This document shows positions 11,280-20,300 of a stretch of 64,000 bases of DNA, piece after piece. Positions within the stretch are counted from its first letter, which is position 1. Each line of letters starts with the position of its first letter. The stretch spans positions 16,264 to 80,263 of the forward strand of contig CAOXTD010000005.1 in NCBI GenBank assembly GCA_948560265.1, given 5' to 3'. The stretch is from an uncultured Clostridia bacterium. Its GTDB lineage: Bacteria > Bacillota > Clostridia > TANB77 > CAG-508. The notes beneath the pieces were generated by a model. The model was not told where the DNA came from. It was given only the letters and a program-made list of their open reading frames with translations, and made no database searches. The translations under genes were made by a program, and so were the position numbers.

Positions 11280-12167
11280 ATGCAAATTAATCGATTATTT
11301 GAGATTGTATATTTATTATTAGAAAAGGATACTATTACTGCAAAAGAGTTAGCACAACAGTTTGGAGTATCTGTTAGAACTATATATAGAGATATTGATA
11401 TCTTAAGCACAGCAGATATTCCAGTATATACTAACAAGGGAAAAGGCGGAGGAATTAGCTTATTAGAGAACTTTGTACTAGATAAATCGATTTTATCAGA
11501 AGAAGAGCAAAACCAGATTATATTTGCTTTGCAAAGTTTAGAGAAGCTAGACAAAAATAGCGAGGAAAAAGCTTTAGAGAAAATGAGCAGACTATTTCAT
11601 AAACAAGCTAAGAATTGGATAGAAATAGATTTTTCTAATTGGTCAAATGAGAATAATAAATTTGAAATGATGAAACAGGCTATCTTAAAAAAGCAGGTCA
11701 TGGAATTTACCTACTTTAATTCTTATGGAGAAGAAACCAAAAGGCAAGTTGAACCATTACAAATATGGTTTAAAGATAAAGCCTGGTATATAAAAGCCTA
11801 TTGTAGAGTAAAACAAGACTATAGAGTGTTTAAAATAGCAAGAATGAGAGAGATAAAAGTATTAGAAGAAACGTTTGAAAGAGAACTACCACAAGAGCAA
11901 GAAAAAAAGCCTTATGAGATAAAATTCATATCCTTAGAGTTAGAAATATCCAAGGAGAAAGCATATAGGGTGTATGATGAATTTGAAAAAGAAAACATAG
12001 AGAAGAAGGAAGATGGTAATTTTATTGTCCATATAGATTATCCTGAAAATAACTGGGTATATGAATATATTTTATCTTTTGGAGAACATATTAAAGTAAT
12101 AGCGCCAGAATATGCAAAAAATATTATAAAAGATAAAATACAAAAAATGATAAAAAGTTATTCATAA
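11280..12167 (+). CDS. HTH/WYL-domain transcription regulator
   Basis: 295 residues of the YafY/DeoR-like WYL family. The N-terminal HTH is NRLFEIVYLLLEKDTITAKELAQQFGVSVRTIYRDIDIL. The WYL domain spans roughly residues 130-200 (KAWYIKAYCRVKQDYRVFKIARM), with a C-terminal extension. These regulators sense small ligands. ATG 11280 follows GGGTGAG. Directly downstream lie two GyrI-like ligand-binding proteins and an acetyltransferase, a typical WYL-linked set. TATGACGTATAGATGTCATA just upstream (about 11229-11248) is an imperfect palindrome, and TATGACATACTGTTGTCA recurs after the gene (12168-12185); both could be operators. Confidence 0.87.
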   Translation: MQINRLFEIVYLLLEKDTITAKELAQQFGVSVRTIYRDIDILSTADIPVYTNKGKGGGISLLENFVLDKSILSEEEQNQIIFALQSLEKLDKNSEEKALEKMSRLFHKQAKNWIEIDFSNWSNENNKFEMMKQAILKKQVMEFTYFNSYGEETKRQVEPLQIWFKDKAWYIKAYCRVKQDYRVFKIARMREIKVLEETFERELPQEQEKKPYEIKFISLELEISKEKAYRVYDEFEKENIEKKEDGNFIVHIDYPENNWVYEYILSFGEHIKVIAPEYAKNIIKDKIQKMIKSYS

Positions 12168-12224
12168 TATGACATACTGTTGTCAATTATATTTCTATAT
12201 AATGGATAACAGGAGGTAAGAATT

Positions 12225-12689
12225 ATGAAATATGAAATTGTAGAATTAGAAGAAAAAATAGTGGAAGGAATAGAAGTAAAGACAACAAACGAAAATGGGA
12301 AATCCATACAAGACATAGCGAACATGTGGCAAACATTTTTTATGAAGGGAATCTATGACAATATTGAAAATAAAGTTAATGTCAAAACGATTGGTCTATA
12401 TACGGATTATGAAAAAGACTACACAAAGCCATACAACTTTGTAGTTTGCACAGAAGTGAGTGAAAACTCTAAGAATGTGGGAAATAGAGTGGTAAAAGTA
12501 ATTCCAAAAGGAAAATATGCAAAATTTGTAATTCATGGTGATGTTCAAAATGCAGTAGGACAGGCTTGGCAAGAAATATGGAAGATGGACTTAAACAGAA
12601 AATATACTTGTGATTTTGAAGAATATCAAAACAATTCAAAGGATATGCAAAATCAAGAAATCCATATTTATATTGCTATAGAAGATTAG
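12225..12689 (+). CDS. GyrI-like effector-binding domain protein
   Basis: 154 residues forming a stand-alone AraC-type effector-binding (GyrI/SOUL-like) domain, with IVELEEKIVEGIEVKTTNENGK at the start and VVKVIPKGKYAKFVIHGD in the middle. No DNA-binding domain. Such proteins bind or hydrolyse small amphipathic molecules. AGGAGG site. First gene after the WYL regulator and probably regulated by it. Confidence 0.82.
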   Translation: MKYEIVELEEKIVEGIEVKTTNENGKSIQDIANMWQTFFMKGIYDNIENKVNVKTIGLYTDYEKDYTKPYNFVVCTEVSENSKNVGNRVVKVIPKGKYAKFVIHGDVQNAVGQAWQEIWKMDLNRKYTCDFEEYQNNSKDMQNQEIHIYIAIED

Positions 12690-12701
12690 AAAGAAGGGCA
12701 T

Positions 12702-13361
12702 ATGGAAAAGTTAGATTATAAAAAAGAATATAAAGATTTATATTTGCCAAAAGCAAAACCAATGCTAATAAAAGTACCAAATATGAAATTTATTATGGTA
12801 AAAGGCAAAGGAAATCCTAATTGTGGAACAGGAGAATATCAAGAGGCTCTTTCCTTATTATATGCTTTGTCATTTACAATAAAAATGAGTAAACTAGGCA
12901 AACATTCCATAGAAGGATATTTTGAATATGTTGTTCCACCACTAGAAGGTTTTTGGTGGAATGAAGGAGATAAAGCTGTAAACTATAGCGACAAAGAAAA
13001 GTTTGAATGGATATCCATGATAAGACAGCCAGAATTTGTGACACAAGAAGTATTTGACTGGGCTTGTAAGGAAGTAAAAAACAAAAAAGGATTAGAGGTA
13101 AGCAAAGCAGAATTTATGGAACTAGAAGAAGGATTATGTGTTCAAATGCTACATAAAGGTTCTTATGATGATGAGCCTGAAACAATAGTAGCAATAGAAG
13201 AATACATCCAAGAGAACCAATTAAAAAACGACATTGGGAGTAAATTAGAAAATGGAGTTATAAGAAGACATCACGAAATATACCTATCAGATCCTAGAAA
13301 GGCAAAGGCAGAAAATTTAAAAACAGTTATTAGAATACCAGTGGTAAGGGAGAAAAAATGA
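12702..13361 (+). CDS. GyrI-like small-molecule binding protein
   Basis: 219 residues of the larger GyrI-like family (YKKEYKDLYLPKAKPMLIKVPNMKFIMVKGKGNPN; PPLEGFWW; ATP-independent). The conserved WW and Glu-containing LEEGLCVQMLHKGSYDDEP segment is present. Some members hydrolyse toxic macrocycles; here that is only family knowledge. It starts 13 bases after the previous gene and overlaps the next by 4 bases, so the three form an operon. Confidence 0.84.
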   Translation: MEKLDYKKEYKDLYLPKAKPMLIKVPNMKFIMVKGKGNPNCGTGEYQEALSLLYALSFTIKMSKLGKHSIEGYFEYVVPPLEGFWWNEGDKAVNYSDKEKFEWISMIRQPEFVTQEVFDWACKEVKNKKGLEVSKAEFMELEEGLCVQMLHKGSYDDEPETIVAIEEYIQENQLKNDIGSKLENGVIRRHHEIYLSDPRKAKAENLKTVIRIPVVREKK

Positions 13362-14098
13362 ACGAATATATTAATTTAGATATAGAAAACATTGAGAAAG
13401 AACATATCTGTTGTGCAATAGGAGACAAAAAACATCAAATGGGTGTGAATACGAAAAAGGAATGGCTAAAAGAGAGAATAAAAGAAGGACATATTTTTAG
13501 AAAACTAAATGCAAAAGGTAAAGTTTTTATAGAATATGCACCTCTGGAAAAGGCATGGGTGCCAATTGAGGGCGAAAACTATATATATATTTATTGTCTA
13601 TGGGTAGCAGGTTCATTTAAAGGAAATGGTTATGGAAAAGAGTTATTAGAATATGCTATACAAGATAGTAAGGCTAAAGGAAAAATCGGAATTTGTACAA
13701 TAACTTCTAAAAAGAAAAAGCCATTTTTATCAGAAAAGAAGTTTTTTGAAAAGTATGGCTTTAAGGTAGTAGATAGTATTGGAGAATATGAATTACTAGC
13801 ATTATCTTTCCAAGAAGAACAACCTAAATTTACAGAAACAGCAAGAAAAATGAAAAGTGAAACAACAGATTTCACCATTTATTATAGCCCAGAGTGTCCA
13901 TATACTTTAAATAGTATTAAAGAAATAGAGGAATATACCAAAGCTCAAAATATACCAGTTAAGATTATCCGAGTAGACACTTTAGAGAAAGCAAAAAGTG
14001 TTCCATGTGTTTTTAATAATTGGGCTAATTTTAAAGATGGACAGTTTGTATCCAATACCTTGTTAAATAAGAATAGTTTTGAAAAGTTAATAAAGTAA
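13358..14098 (+). CDS. GNAT acetyltransferase with YoaP-like C-terminal domain
   Basis: 246 residues. The N-terminal GNAT domain has the acetyl-CoA loop GSFKGNGYGKELLEYAI (about residues 87-103). From about residue 165 comes a thioredoxin-like C-terminal domain (TIYYSPECPYTLNSIKEIEEY), as in YoaP. Start ATG overlaps the previous stop (AAAATGA). Substrate unknown; context suggests detoxification together with the GyrI-like proteins. Confidence 0.84.
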   Translation: MNEYINLDIENIEKEHICCAIGDKKHQMGVNTKKEWLKERIKEGHIFRKLNAKGKVFIEYAPLEKAWVPIEGENYIYIYCLWVAGSFKGNGYGKELLEYAIQDSKAKGKIGICTITSKKKKPFLSEKKFFEKYGFKVVDSIGEYELLALSFQEEQPKFTETARKMKSETTDFTIYYSPECPYTLNSIKEIEEYTKAQNIPVKIIRVDTLEKAKSVPCVFNNWANFKDGQFVSNTLLNKNSFEKLIK

Positions 14099-14173
14099 AA
14101 TTTAAAATTGATAATTATTTTTCTTTGTGCTATGATAGGCATAACATTTAGGAAGAATGATTATCTATTTTTT

Positions 14174-14275
14174 ATGAGGACCATTTTATTGTGTTGTACA
14201 AAATGTGGTTATACGGAAATTTATAAAACTGCAACAGAGGCTGGAATGAATGTGCTAGACTTTTTAATGAATTAA
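14174..14275 (+). pseudogene. Remnant copy of the zinc-ribbon gene
   Basis: 33 codons whose last 27 (CCTKCGYTEIYKTATEAGMNVLDFLMN) match the C-terminal half of the intact zinc-ribbon protein at 16361. Only the second CxxC pair remains. A decayed duplicate. Confidence 0.7.
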
Positions 14276-14320
14276 AATAGTATAAGAGTAGTGGAAAGAA
14301 CAAATAATAAGGGAAAGGAG

Positions 14321-15107
14321 ATGAGAGAAATACAACTAATAACAGGATTAATGATACCATTTCTAGGAACGATGCTTCGGGGCAGCAATGGTATTTTTAA
14401 TGAGAAACAAATTGAATAAAAAAGTAGAAAAAATTTTATTAGGTTTTGCTTCAGGAGTAATGATAGCATCGTCTATATGGTCTCTAATCATTCCATCTAT
14501 AGAAATGGCAGAAGAACAAGGAAAAATAGCTTGGATTCCAGCAGCAATTGGTTTTCTATTGGGAGTAGTATTCTTATTAGTTCTAGATAGCTTAATTCCA
14601 CATATGCACTTGGAAAGTAATAAGCCAGAAGGTGTGCAAACGAAATTAAAGAAAACAACAATGATGGTGTTAGCAGTAACACTGCATAATATACCAGAAG
14701 GAATGGCAGTAGGTGTTACATTTGCAGGAGCTTTAATGGAAAATACAGGAATAACAATGGCAGGAGCTTTAGCTTTAGCAATTGGAATTGCCATTCAAAA
14801 CTTTCCAGAAGGAGCAATTATCTCAATGCCTTTAAAAAGTGAAGGTGTGTCAAAACCAAAAGCTTTTTTATATGGAGCTTTATCTGGAATTGTAGAGCCA
14901 ATCAGTGCTCTTACTACAATCTTACTTACAAAGGCTATTGTACCAATACTTCCGTATTTGTTATCTTTTGCAGCAGGAGCAATGATATATGTAGTAGTAG
15001 AAGAATTAATACCAGAATCACAAGCAGGTGAACATTCTAATATTGGAACAATAGGAGTAGCAATAGGATTTGTAATTATGATGATTTTAGATGTGACACT
15101 TGGATAA
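14321..15107 (+). CDS. ZIP-family metal transporter with one CGG +1 shift
   Basis: Integral membrane zinc/iron permease (ZIP/GufA-like), about 261 residues when read through the shift. It begins MREIQLITGLMIPFLGTML. At codon 20 an in-frame CGG (14378-14380) is followed by garbage, while GGG read as Gly continues as AAMVFLMRNKLNKK. The rest has the family hallmarks: LHNIPEGMAVGV in helix IV, IGIAIQNFPEGAIISMP in helix V, and GALSGIVEPISA. These metal-binding HNxPEG/QNxPEG motifs are intact, so the transporter should work if recoding occurs. RBS AAGGGA six bases before the ATG. Confidence 0.88.
14378..14380 (+). other. CGG +1 recoding site in ZIP transporter
   Basis: Context ATG CTT CGGG GCA GCA; the +1 frame gives M-L-G-A-A-M-V-F inside the first membrane helix. 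This is the only site of CGGG type. Confidence 0.85.
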
Positions 15108-15110
15108 AAA

Positions 15111-15183
15111 ATGATTGATATTAAATTTATAAAAAAAAGAAAATAGGGTAGTGGCCTATAATAATAAAAAAATAGAAAAGGAA
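15111..15183 (+). pseudogene. Decayed copy of the 5' end of the GNAT gene
   Basis: The first 70 or so bases match the start of the acetyltransferase gene at 10339 (ATGATTGATATTAAATTTAT shared), then a stop interrupts it after ten codons. Truncated duplicate just before the DUF4180 gene. Confidence 0.7.
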
Positions 15184-15193
15184 GGTGAGAAAA

Positions 15194-15544
15194 ATGACAT
15201 ATCAAATAGTAGAAGATATTGCTATAGTAAATAGTGAAGAAATTGTGATAAAAGATGTTCAATCAGCAATAGACTTTATGATGACAGTAAAATATGAAAC
15301 AAACTGTGAGAAAATAGCATTAAACAAAGAAGCAATTGTGGAAGATTTTTTTATACTAAGCAAAGGAATTGCAGGAGAAATATTGCAAAAGTTTATTAAT
15401 TATCAAGTGAAGTTTGCCATATATGGAGATTTTTCAAAATATACAAGTAAGCCATTAAAAGATTTTATGTATGAAAGCAATCATGGAAAAGACATATTTT
15501 TTGTAGAGAATGAAGAACAAGCAATCGAAAAGCTAAAAGGTTAA
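15194..15544 (+). CDS. DUF4180 protein
   Basis: 116 residues of the DUF4180 family (VNSEEIVIKDVQSAIDFMMTVKYETNC; ALNKEAIVEDFFILSKGIAGEILQKF; FAIYGDFSKYTSKPLKDF). Small cytoplasmic protein of unknown function, often encoded beside regulators. ATG 15194 is preferred over GTG 15185 because GGAAGGTG is correctly spaced for the ATG. Confidence 0.85.
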   Translation: MTYQIVEDIAIVNSEEIVIKDVQSAIDFMMTVKYETNCEKIALNKEAIVEDFFILSKGIAGEILQKFINYQVKFAIYGDFSKYTSKPLKDFMYESNHGKDIFFVENEEQAIEKLKG

Positions 15545-15558
15545 AGGAGGACTAAATA

Positions 15559-16347
15559 ATGGGCAAGTTTTCCAATAAAATGAAAAAGAAGTATCAAGAA
15601 ACAAGTAAAAAGTCAATTGCAGTGTATTTGATATTAAGAATTCTAGTAGTTGCTAGTATGATATTCCAAGTAATATTAGGTAATTTTCAAAATGCAATCA
15701 TGTGTATTGTAGCATTAATCTTATTTACAATACCAACGATTGTATCAGAAAAATTAAAAATAGGGATACCAAGCTTATTAGAAGCGATTATCTATCTTTT
15801 TATCTTTTCAACTACCATTTTAGGAGAAATTAACAACTTCTATGGATTAATTCCTTTTTGGGACACGATATTACATACCTTAAATGGATTTATATGTGCA
15901 GGAATAGGATTTTCTTTGGTAGACCTCTTAAATCAAAATAGTAAGAAAATCCATTTATCACCAATGTATGTAGTTTTGGTAGCTTTTTGCTTTTCTATGA
16001 CAGTAGGGGTATTATGGGAATTTTGTGAGTTTACAGCAGATAGTTTATTAAAAACAGATATGCAAAAAGATAGGATTGTACAAAGCATTTCAACAGTAAA
16101 ACTAAATCCAAATGGTGAAAATCACCCAGTGAAAATAAAAGATATTGAAAAAACGCAAATTTATTCAAAGGATGGAAATATTACCACAATAGAAAATGGC
16201 TATTTAGATATTGGAATTGGTGATACAATGAAAGATTTATTTGTGAATTTTATAGGAGCAATTGTTTTTTGTACGATAGGATTTTTATATATTAAAAATA
16301 GAGAGAAGTATCAGTTTGCTAGGAACTTTGTTCCAGTGAAAGAATAA
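15559..16347 (+). CDS. Multi-span membrane protein, YjdF/DUF2238-like
   Basis: 262 residues with about six hydrophobic helices. The central segment DTILHTLNGFICAGIGFSLVDLL and VGVLWEFCEFTADSLL carry conserved His/Glu residues typical of the DUF2238/YjdF-like family. A soluble insert (about 170-215) precedes the last helix. RBS AAAGGAGG. Function unknown. Confidence 0.72.
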   Translation: MGKFSNKMKKKYQETSKKSIAVYLILRILVVASMIFQVILGNFQNAIMCIVALILFTIPTIVSEKLKIGIPSLLEAIIYLFIFSTTILGEINNFYGLIPFWDTILHTLNGFICAGIGFSLVDLLNQNSKKIHLSPMYVVLVAFCFSMTVGVLWEFCEFTADSLLKTDMQKDRIVQSISTVKLNPNGENHPVKIKDIEKTQIYSKDGNITTIENGYLDIGIGDTMKDLFVNFIGAIVFCTIGFLYIKNREKYQFARNFVPVKE

Positions 16348-16360
16348 GGAGGAATTTATT

Positions 16361-16564
16361 ATGGCAGAATGGAAATGTGTAAAATGTGGAAACACTGCAT
16401 TTGAGAAAGATCAATTTCAAGCAACAGGAGGAAATTTTGCAAAATTATTTGATGTGCAAAATAAGAAGTTTATTACTGTTAGTTGCACTAAATGTGGATA
16501 TACAGAAATTTATAAAACAACGACAGATGCAGGAATGAATGTATTAGATTTTTTAATGAGTTAA
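16361..16564 (+). CDS. Zinc-ribbon nucleic-acid-binding-type protein (COG3478-like)
   Basis: 67 residues with two CxxC pairs (WKCVKCGNT and VSCTKCGYT) forming a zinc ribbon. The GGNFAKLFDVQNKKF spacing is typical of this small family. AAGGAGG site, 13 bases after the membrane protein gene. A truncated copy lies at 14174. Confidence 0.85.
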   Translation: MAEWKCVKCGNTAFEKDQFQATGGNFAKLFDVQNKKFITVSCTKCGYTEIYKTTTDAGMNVLDFLMS

Positions 16565-16643
16565 GAAAAAGGGCATAATTGCAAAATATAGTTGATAGAA
16601 AAAACTTTATAATAGTAGTACACTTAATTTGGAGGTGGATAAA

Positions 16644-17096
16644 ATGAATTTAGGAAATAATTTATTTCAAGCAAGAAAAAAAGCAGGTTTATCACAAGAA
16701 GATGTAGCCGAAAAATTAGGTGTGAGCAGACAAACTATTTCTAAATGGGAGACAGATGAGACAGTTCCAGATATTTACCAATCAAAAAAATTAGCAAAGT
16801 TATATCATTTATCTTTAGACGAGTTAATAGAATTTGATGTTGACTTAAAAGAAATAGAAGGAGTAATTAAAAACACAAATGAAGAAAAAGAAGCTAAAAT
16901 TGACTGGACAAATGCTTGGAGCAAAAAGTACCCAGTATTAGCAACTTATCAAAAAGAAGTGGATATAGAAAAATATGCTTTTCAAATGAGAGAGATGTTA
17001 GATAACTTAAAAAATCAATATCATTATAATAATCTAGACAGCATGCTAGTATTAAAGGATATTTTATATCATGAGTGGAAAGATAAGAAATGTTAA
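16644..17096 (+). CDS. XRE-family HTH regulator
   Basis: 150 residues. The N-terminal XRE/Cro HTH (LFQARKKAGLSQEDVAEKLGVSRQTISKWE) is followed by a helical tail without a recognised effector domain. ATG 16644 fits GGAGGTG; the upstream TTG at 16629 overlaps the ribosome binding site itself. It may regulate itself or neighbouring genes. Confidence 0.88.
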   Translation: MNLGNNLFQARKKAGLSQEDVAEKLGVSRQTISKWETDETVPDIYQSKKLAKLYHLSLDELIEFDVDLKEIEGVIKNTNEEKEAKIDWTNAWSKKYPVLATYQKEVDIEKYAFQMREMLDNLKNQYHYNNLDSMLVLKDILYHEWKDKKC

Positions 17097-17110
17097 TTAT
17101 CTAAAATAAG

Positions 17111-17137
17111 AATAGTGTCTTTTTTTATGACACTATT
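17111..17137 (+). terminator. Intrinsic terminator
   Basis: 9-bp stem AATAGTGTC / GACACTATT followed by TTTTT, after the XRE gene. Confidence 0.82.
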
Positions 17138-17188
17138 TTTCTTATTTCATCATAAAATTTAATATAGAGTTAAAATCTAGGGATAGAT

Positions 17189-17311
17189 AAGAATTGCAGA
17201 TAGGAGTATTTGCAATTCTTAAATGTTGTAAAAAATATAGAATATAATTTTGACAAAATTCTTCCAAAAAATTTGTCAAAAGTTGAAAAATTGGAAAAAA
17301 TATGGTAAAAT
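17189..17311 (+). promoter_or_regulatory. Promoter with two upstream inverted repeats
   Basis: A candidate sigma-A promoter for the large surface protein: TTGAAA (17283-17288), 17-bp spacer, TAAAAT (17306-17311). Upstream lie two perfect inverted repeats: AAGAATTGCA / TGCAATTCTT (17189-17220, 12-base loop) and TTTGACAAA / TTTGTCAAA (17249-17280). They may be operators or the first may end an antisense transcript. Confidence 0.55.
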
Positions 17312-17359
17312 GAAAGTTAGGAGAAAAATTATAAATTAATAATAAGGAGAGATAAAAAA

Positions 17360-20300
17360 ATGAAAAAGTTATTAAAAGCAAAAACAATGTTTTTCATAGC
17401 GTTTTGTGTATTACTTCTAGTGGTTGCAGTATTTCTCTTTGAAAACACAAAAGTTAGTTATGGAGGGATAAAGCCATACAATGTACTTACTTATAATGGA
17501 AATAGTAAGGAAAGTGAAGAAGAAACAGGAATGGCTGTATCTGATAACAATAGTACAAAAGAAAGCGATGTAGTATTTTTATCTGATATCCCATATAGTA
17601 AAGCACAAGTGGGCTGGGGAAATATTTCAGTAGACAAAACACAAGATAATAAATCACTTACCATGATGGTAAATGGTTCTACCATATTAATTAAAAAAGG
17701 AATTTGGGCACATGCTACTTCTACTGTAGAATATGACATTAGTAATTATAAAGATTATGCATATTTTACAGTATTTTACGGTCTAAATAGTACTGCAGGA
17801 AATAAAGGAAATGGTGTAAAATTCTATATTTATACTTCTGAAGATGGAAAGACATGGACTTTACGTACAGAGGAAAATCCTACAGCACTAAAAAGTTCTA
17901 ATAGTGCAGTATATGCCAAAATAGATATTAAAGATGTTAATTATATTAGATTATATGCTCATGATAATGGTTCTAATGCAAGTGACCATGCAGTATGGGG
18001 AGACGCAAAACTTGTAAAAGAAAATTATAGTGAAAATGTTATGATGACAGTAGAAGAATTTGACGAAATGATAAGAAAAGCATATAAAAGAGGACCAGTT
18101 GAAGATGAATTAGTGCTTCCTCTTTTACAAAGGGATTTTATAAAAAGAGTAGGGCAATACCAACTTCGTATGTTTTTAGAAGAGGATTCTAAGAATCAAG
18201 AAACTTTAGAATGGTTTTTAAATAATGAAGAAGCATTACGTTTATGGACAATTGGTGGTACTCCAAATGGTACCTATTTAAGATCATTACAAGTATTAAG
18301 CCAGTTATATCAAACTTATAAAGAAGATTTAAACAATGAGAATATGACAGCAAATGGAACAAAATATAAAGATTTATATTTAAAAATGATGTTATCTTTA
18401 TCTTTATCACATTCAACCAATGTTGGTTTATGGATTGGTGGAGGTAGCAAATTATCAGATGCTGTTACTAGATATGAAATTTATAAACAAATGCATTTAG
18501 ATGGCAAATTAGGATCAAACGCCATGTTTGAGACCTATACTATCGAAGAAATGCGTGCGGTAATGTTTACCAATATTGATGATGAAGAAATATTATGGTT
18601 ACGTGATTATTCTGAAAAGAAATTTTCAAATCTAGTGGATCGTTTTAACCCATTTAAATATATTAACTATACAAAAGGTTATGGTTATTATAGACCACAA
18701 TATTATAGCCAAGAAAATTATGCGAAATGGGATGCAAAATATGAACTTTCTAAATACAATATTACTTATCAAGCAAGAACACCAAAGTTATGGATTGTAT
18801 TTGAAGAAGGAGCAGTTTGTGGAGGGCTTTCTAAAACAGCAGCTAACCTTTACGGTGTATGGGGATATCCTGCTAAAGTAGTAGGTCAACCAGCACATGC
18901 AGCTTATATCTATTTATATAATGCAGGTAATGGAAAAAATGCTTGGCAATTAGCATACAGTGTTGCATCTACTGGTTGGGCAGATACTGACGGTGGTGGA
19001 CGTATGCCAAATGGTTGGGGCGGCGGATGGTCTAGTGGTGCAGCCAAAAGAGGTTCTTACCACTTCTTATCACAAGAAGCCCAAAATGAATATGAGAAAT
19101 ATGAAAAAGCAGAGTTAATATTATTACAAGCAGATACATTTAAAGATGATAAAAGAAAATTAGAGCAAATTTATCGTGATGCTTTAAAAGAGGAAATTAT
19201 CAATTTTGATGCTTGGGTTGGTATGATAAGTTTATATAATGCAGATGCTTCTAAAACTGACGAAGAGAGAATTGCTTTAGCAGAAGAAATTGCAGAAGCA
19301 ATGACTTACCATCCATTGCCAATGTACGACTTGACTAAACTGATTGGTACAAAAATTACATCACCTGAATACAAAGGAAAAATGCTAATGATACAAGAGC
19401 AAACATTGCGTAAAGCTACAAAGGCAACAAGTGCAAATACTTTATACCATAAAGAAGTGCCAATTGTTGCTAATGCAATTTTAGGTGTAATTGATTCTAG
19501 AATTGCTACTTTCTCTTTTTCAGGTGCAAATGCTGGGAAAATAGTATTATCTAAACAATTACAAAGTGCGCAAGTAACTTGGAGTTATAGTTTAGATGGT
19601 GGTAATAATTGGAAAGAAGTTTATGAACATTCTATACAACTTACTAATGAAGAAATTGCATCAATAAATGCTAATGATGATATTAAAATTCGTATATCAG
19701 GATTACCATTAACGAATGAAAACATTTTCACTATTAATATTAACAAGGGAGTATTCCCAAGCAATACTGTTTCAATAGACGATTTAGAAAATTGTATTAA
19801 TGGTACAACTGATCAAATGGAATGGACCTTAGATCCTAATTCTGGAGAGTGGACATCGTTTGCAGATGGAAAACCAAATTTAAGAGGACATGTAGTTGTA
19901 TACCTTAGATTAATTGCATCAGGAACAAATACAACAAGTGATCCTGTACATTATACATTTACTACTAATACATCTTCGGAATCACATCGATATATTTCTA
20001 GAACAGGTTTAAAGGTTACAGAAGTATCAGCTACAAGTGGAGGAAATAAAGACAATATACTTGATGGAGATATAAATACATCATGGCATGGAGCAACTAG
20101 TTCTGGTTTGGGAGGAGCATATAAGCCTTCATATGTAGTAATAGAGCTAGATAAACCTAGATATGTAGCAGAAGTAGATTATGTTCCTGATGCAAAGGCA
20201 ACAGGAACAGGAGGATATCCAACTGGAAAAGCTAGTAAACTAGAAATTTATGTAAGTATGGATGGTACAAATTGGGAGTTGGCAGCAGTTGGTAATAATT

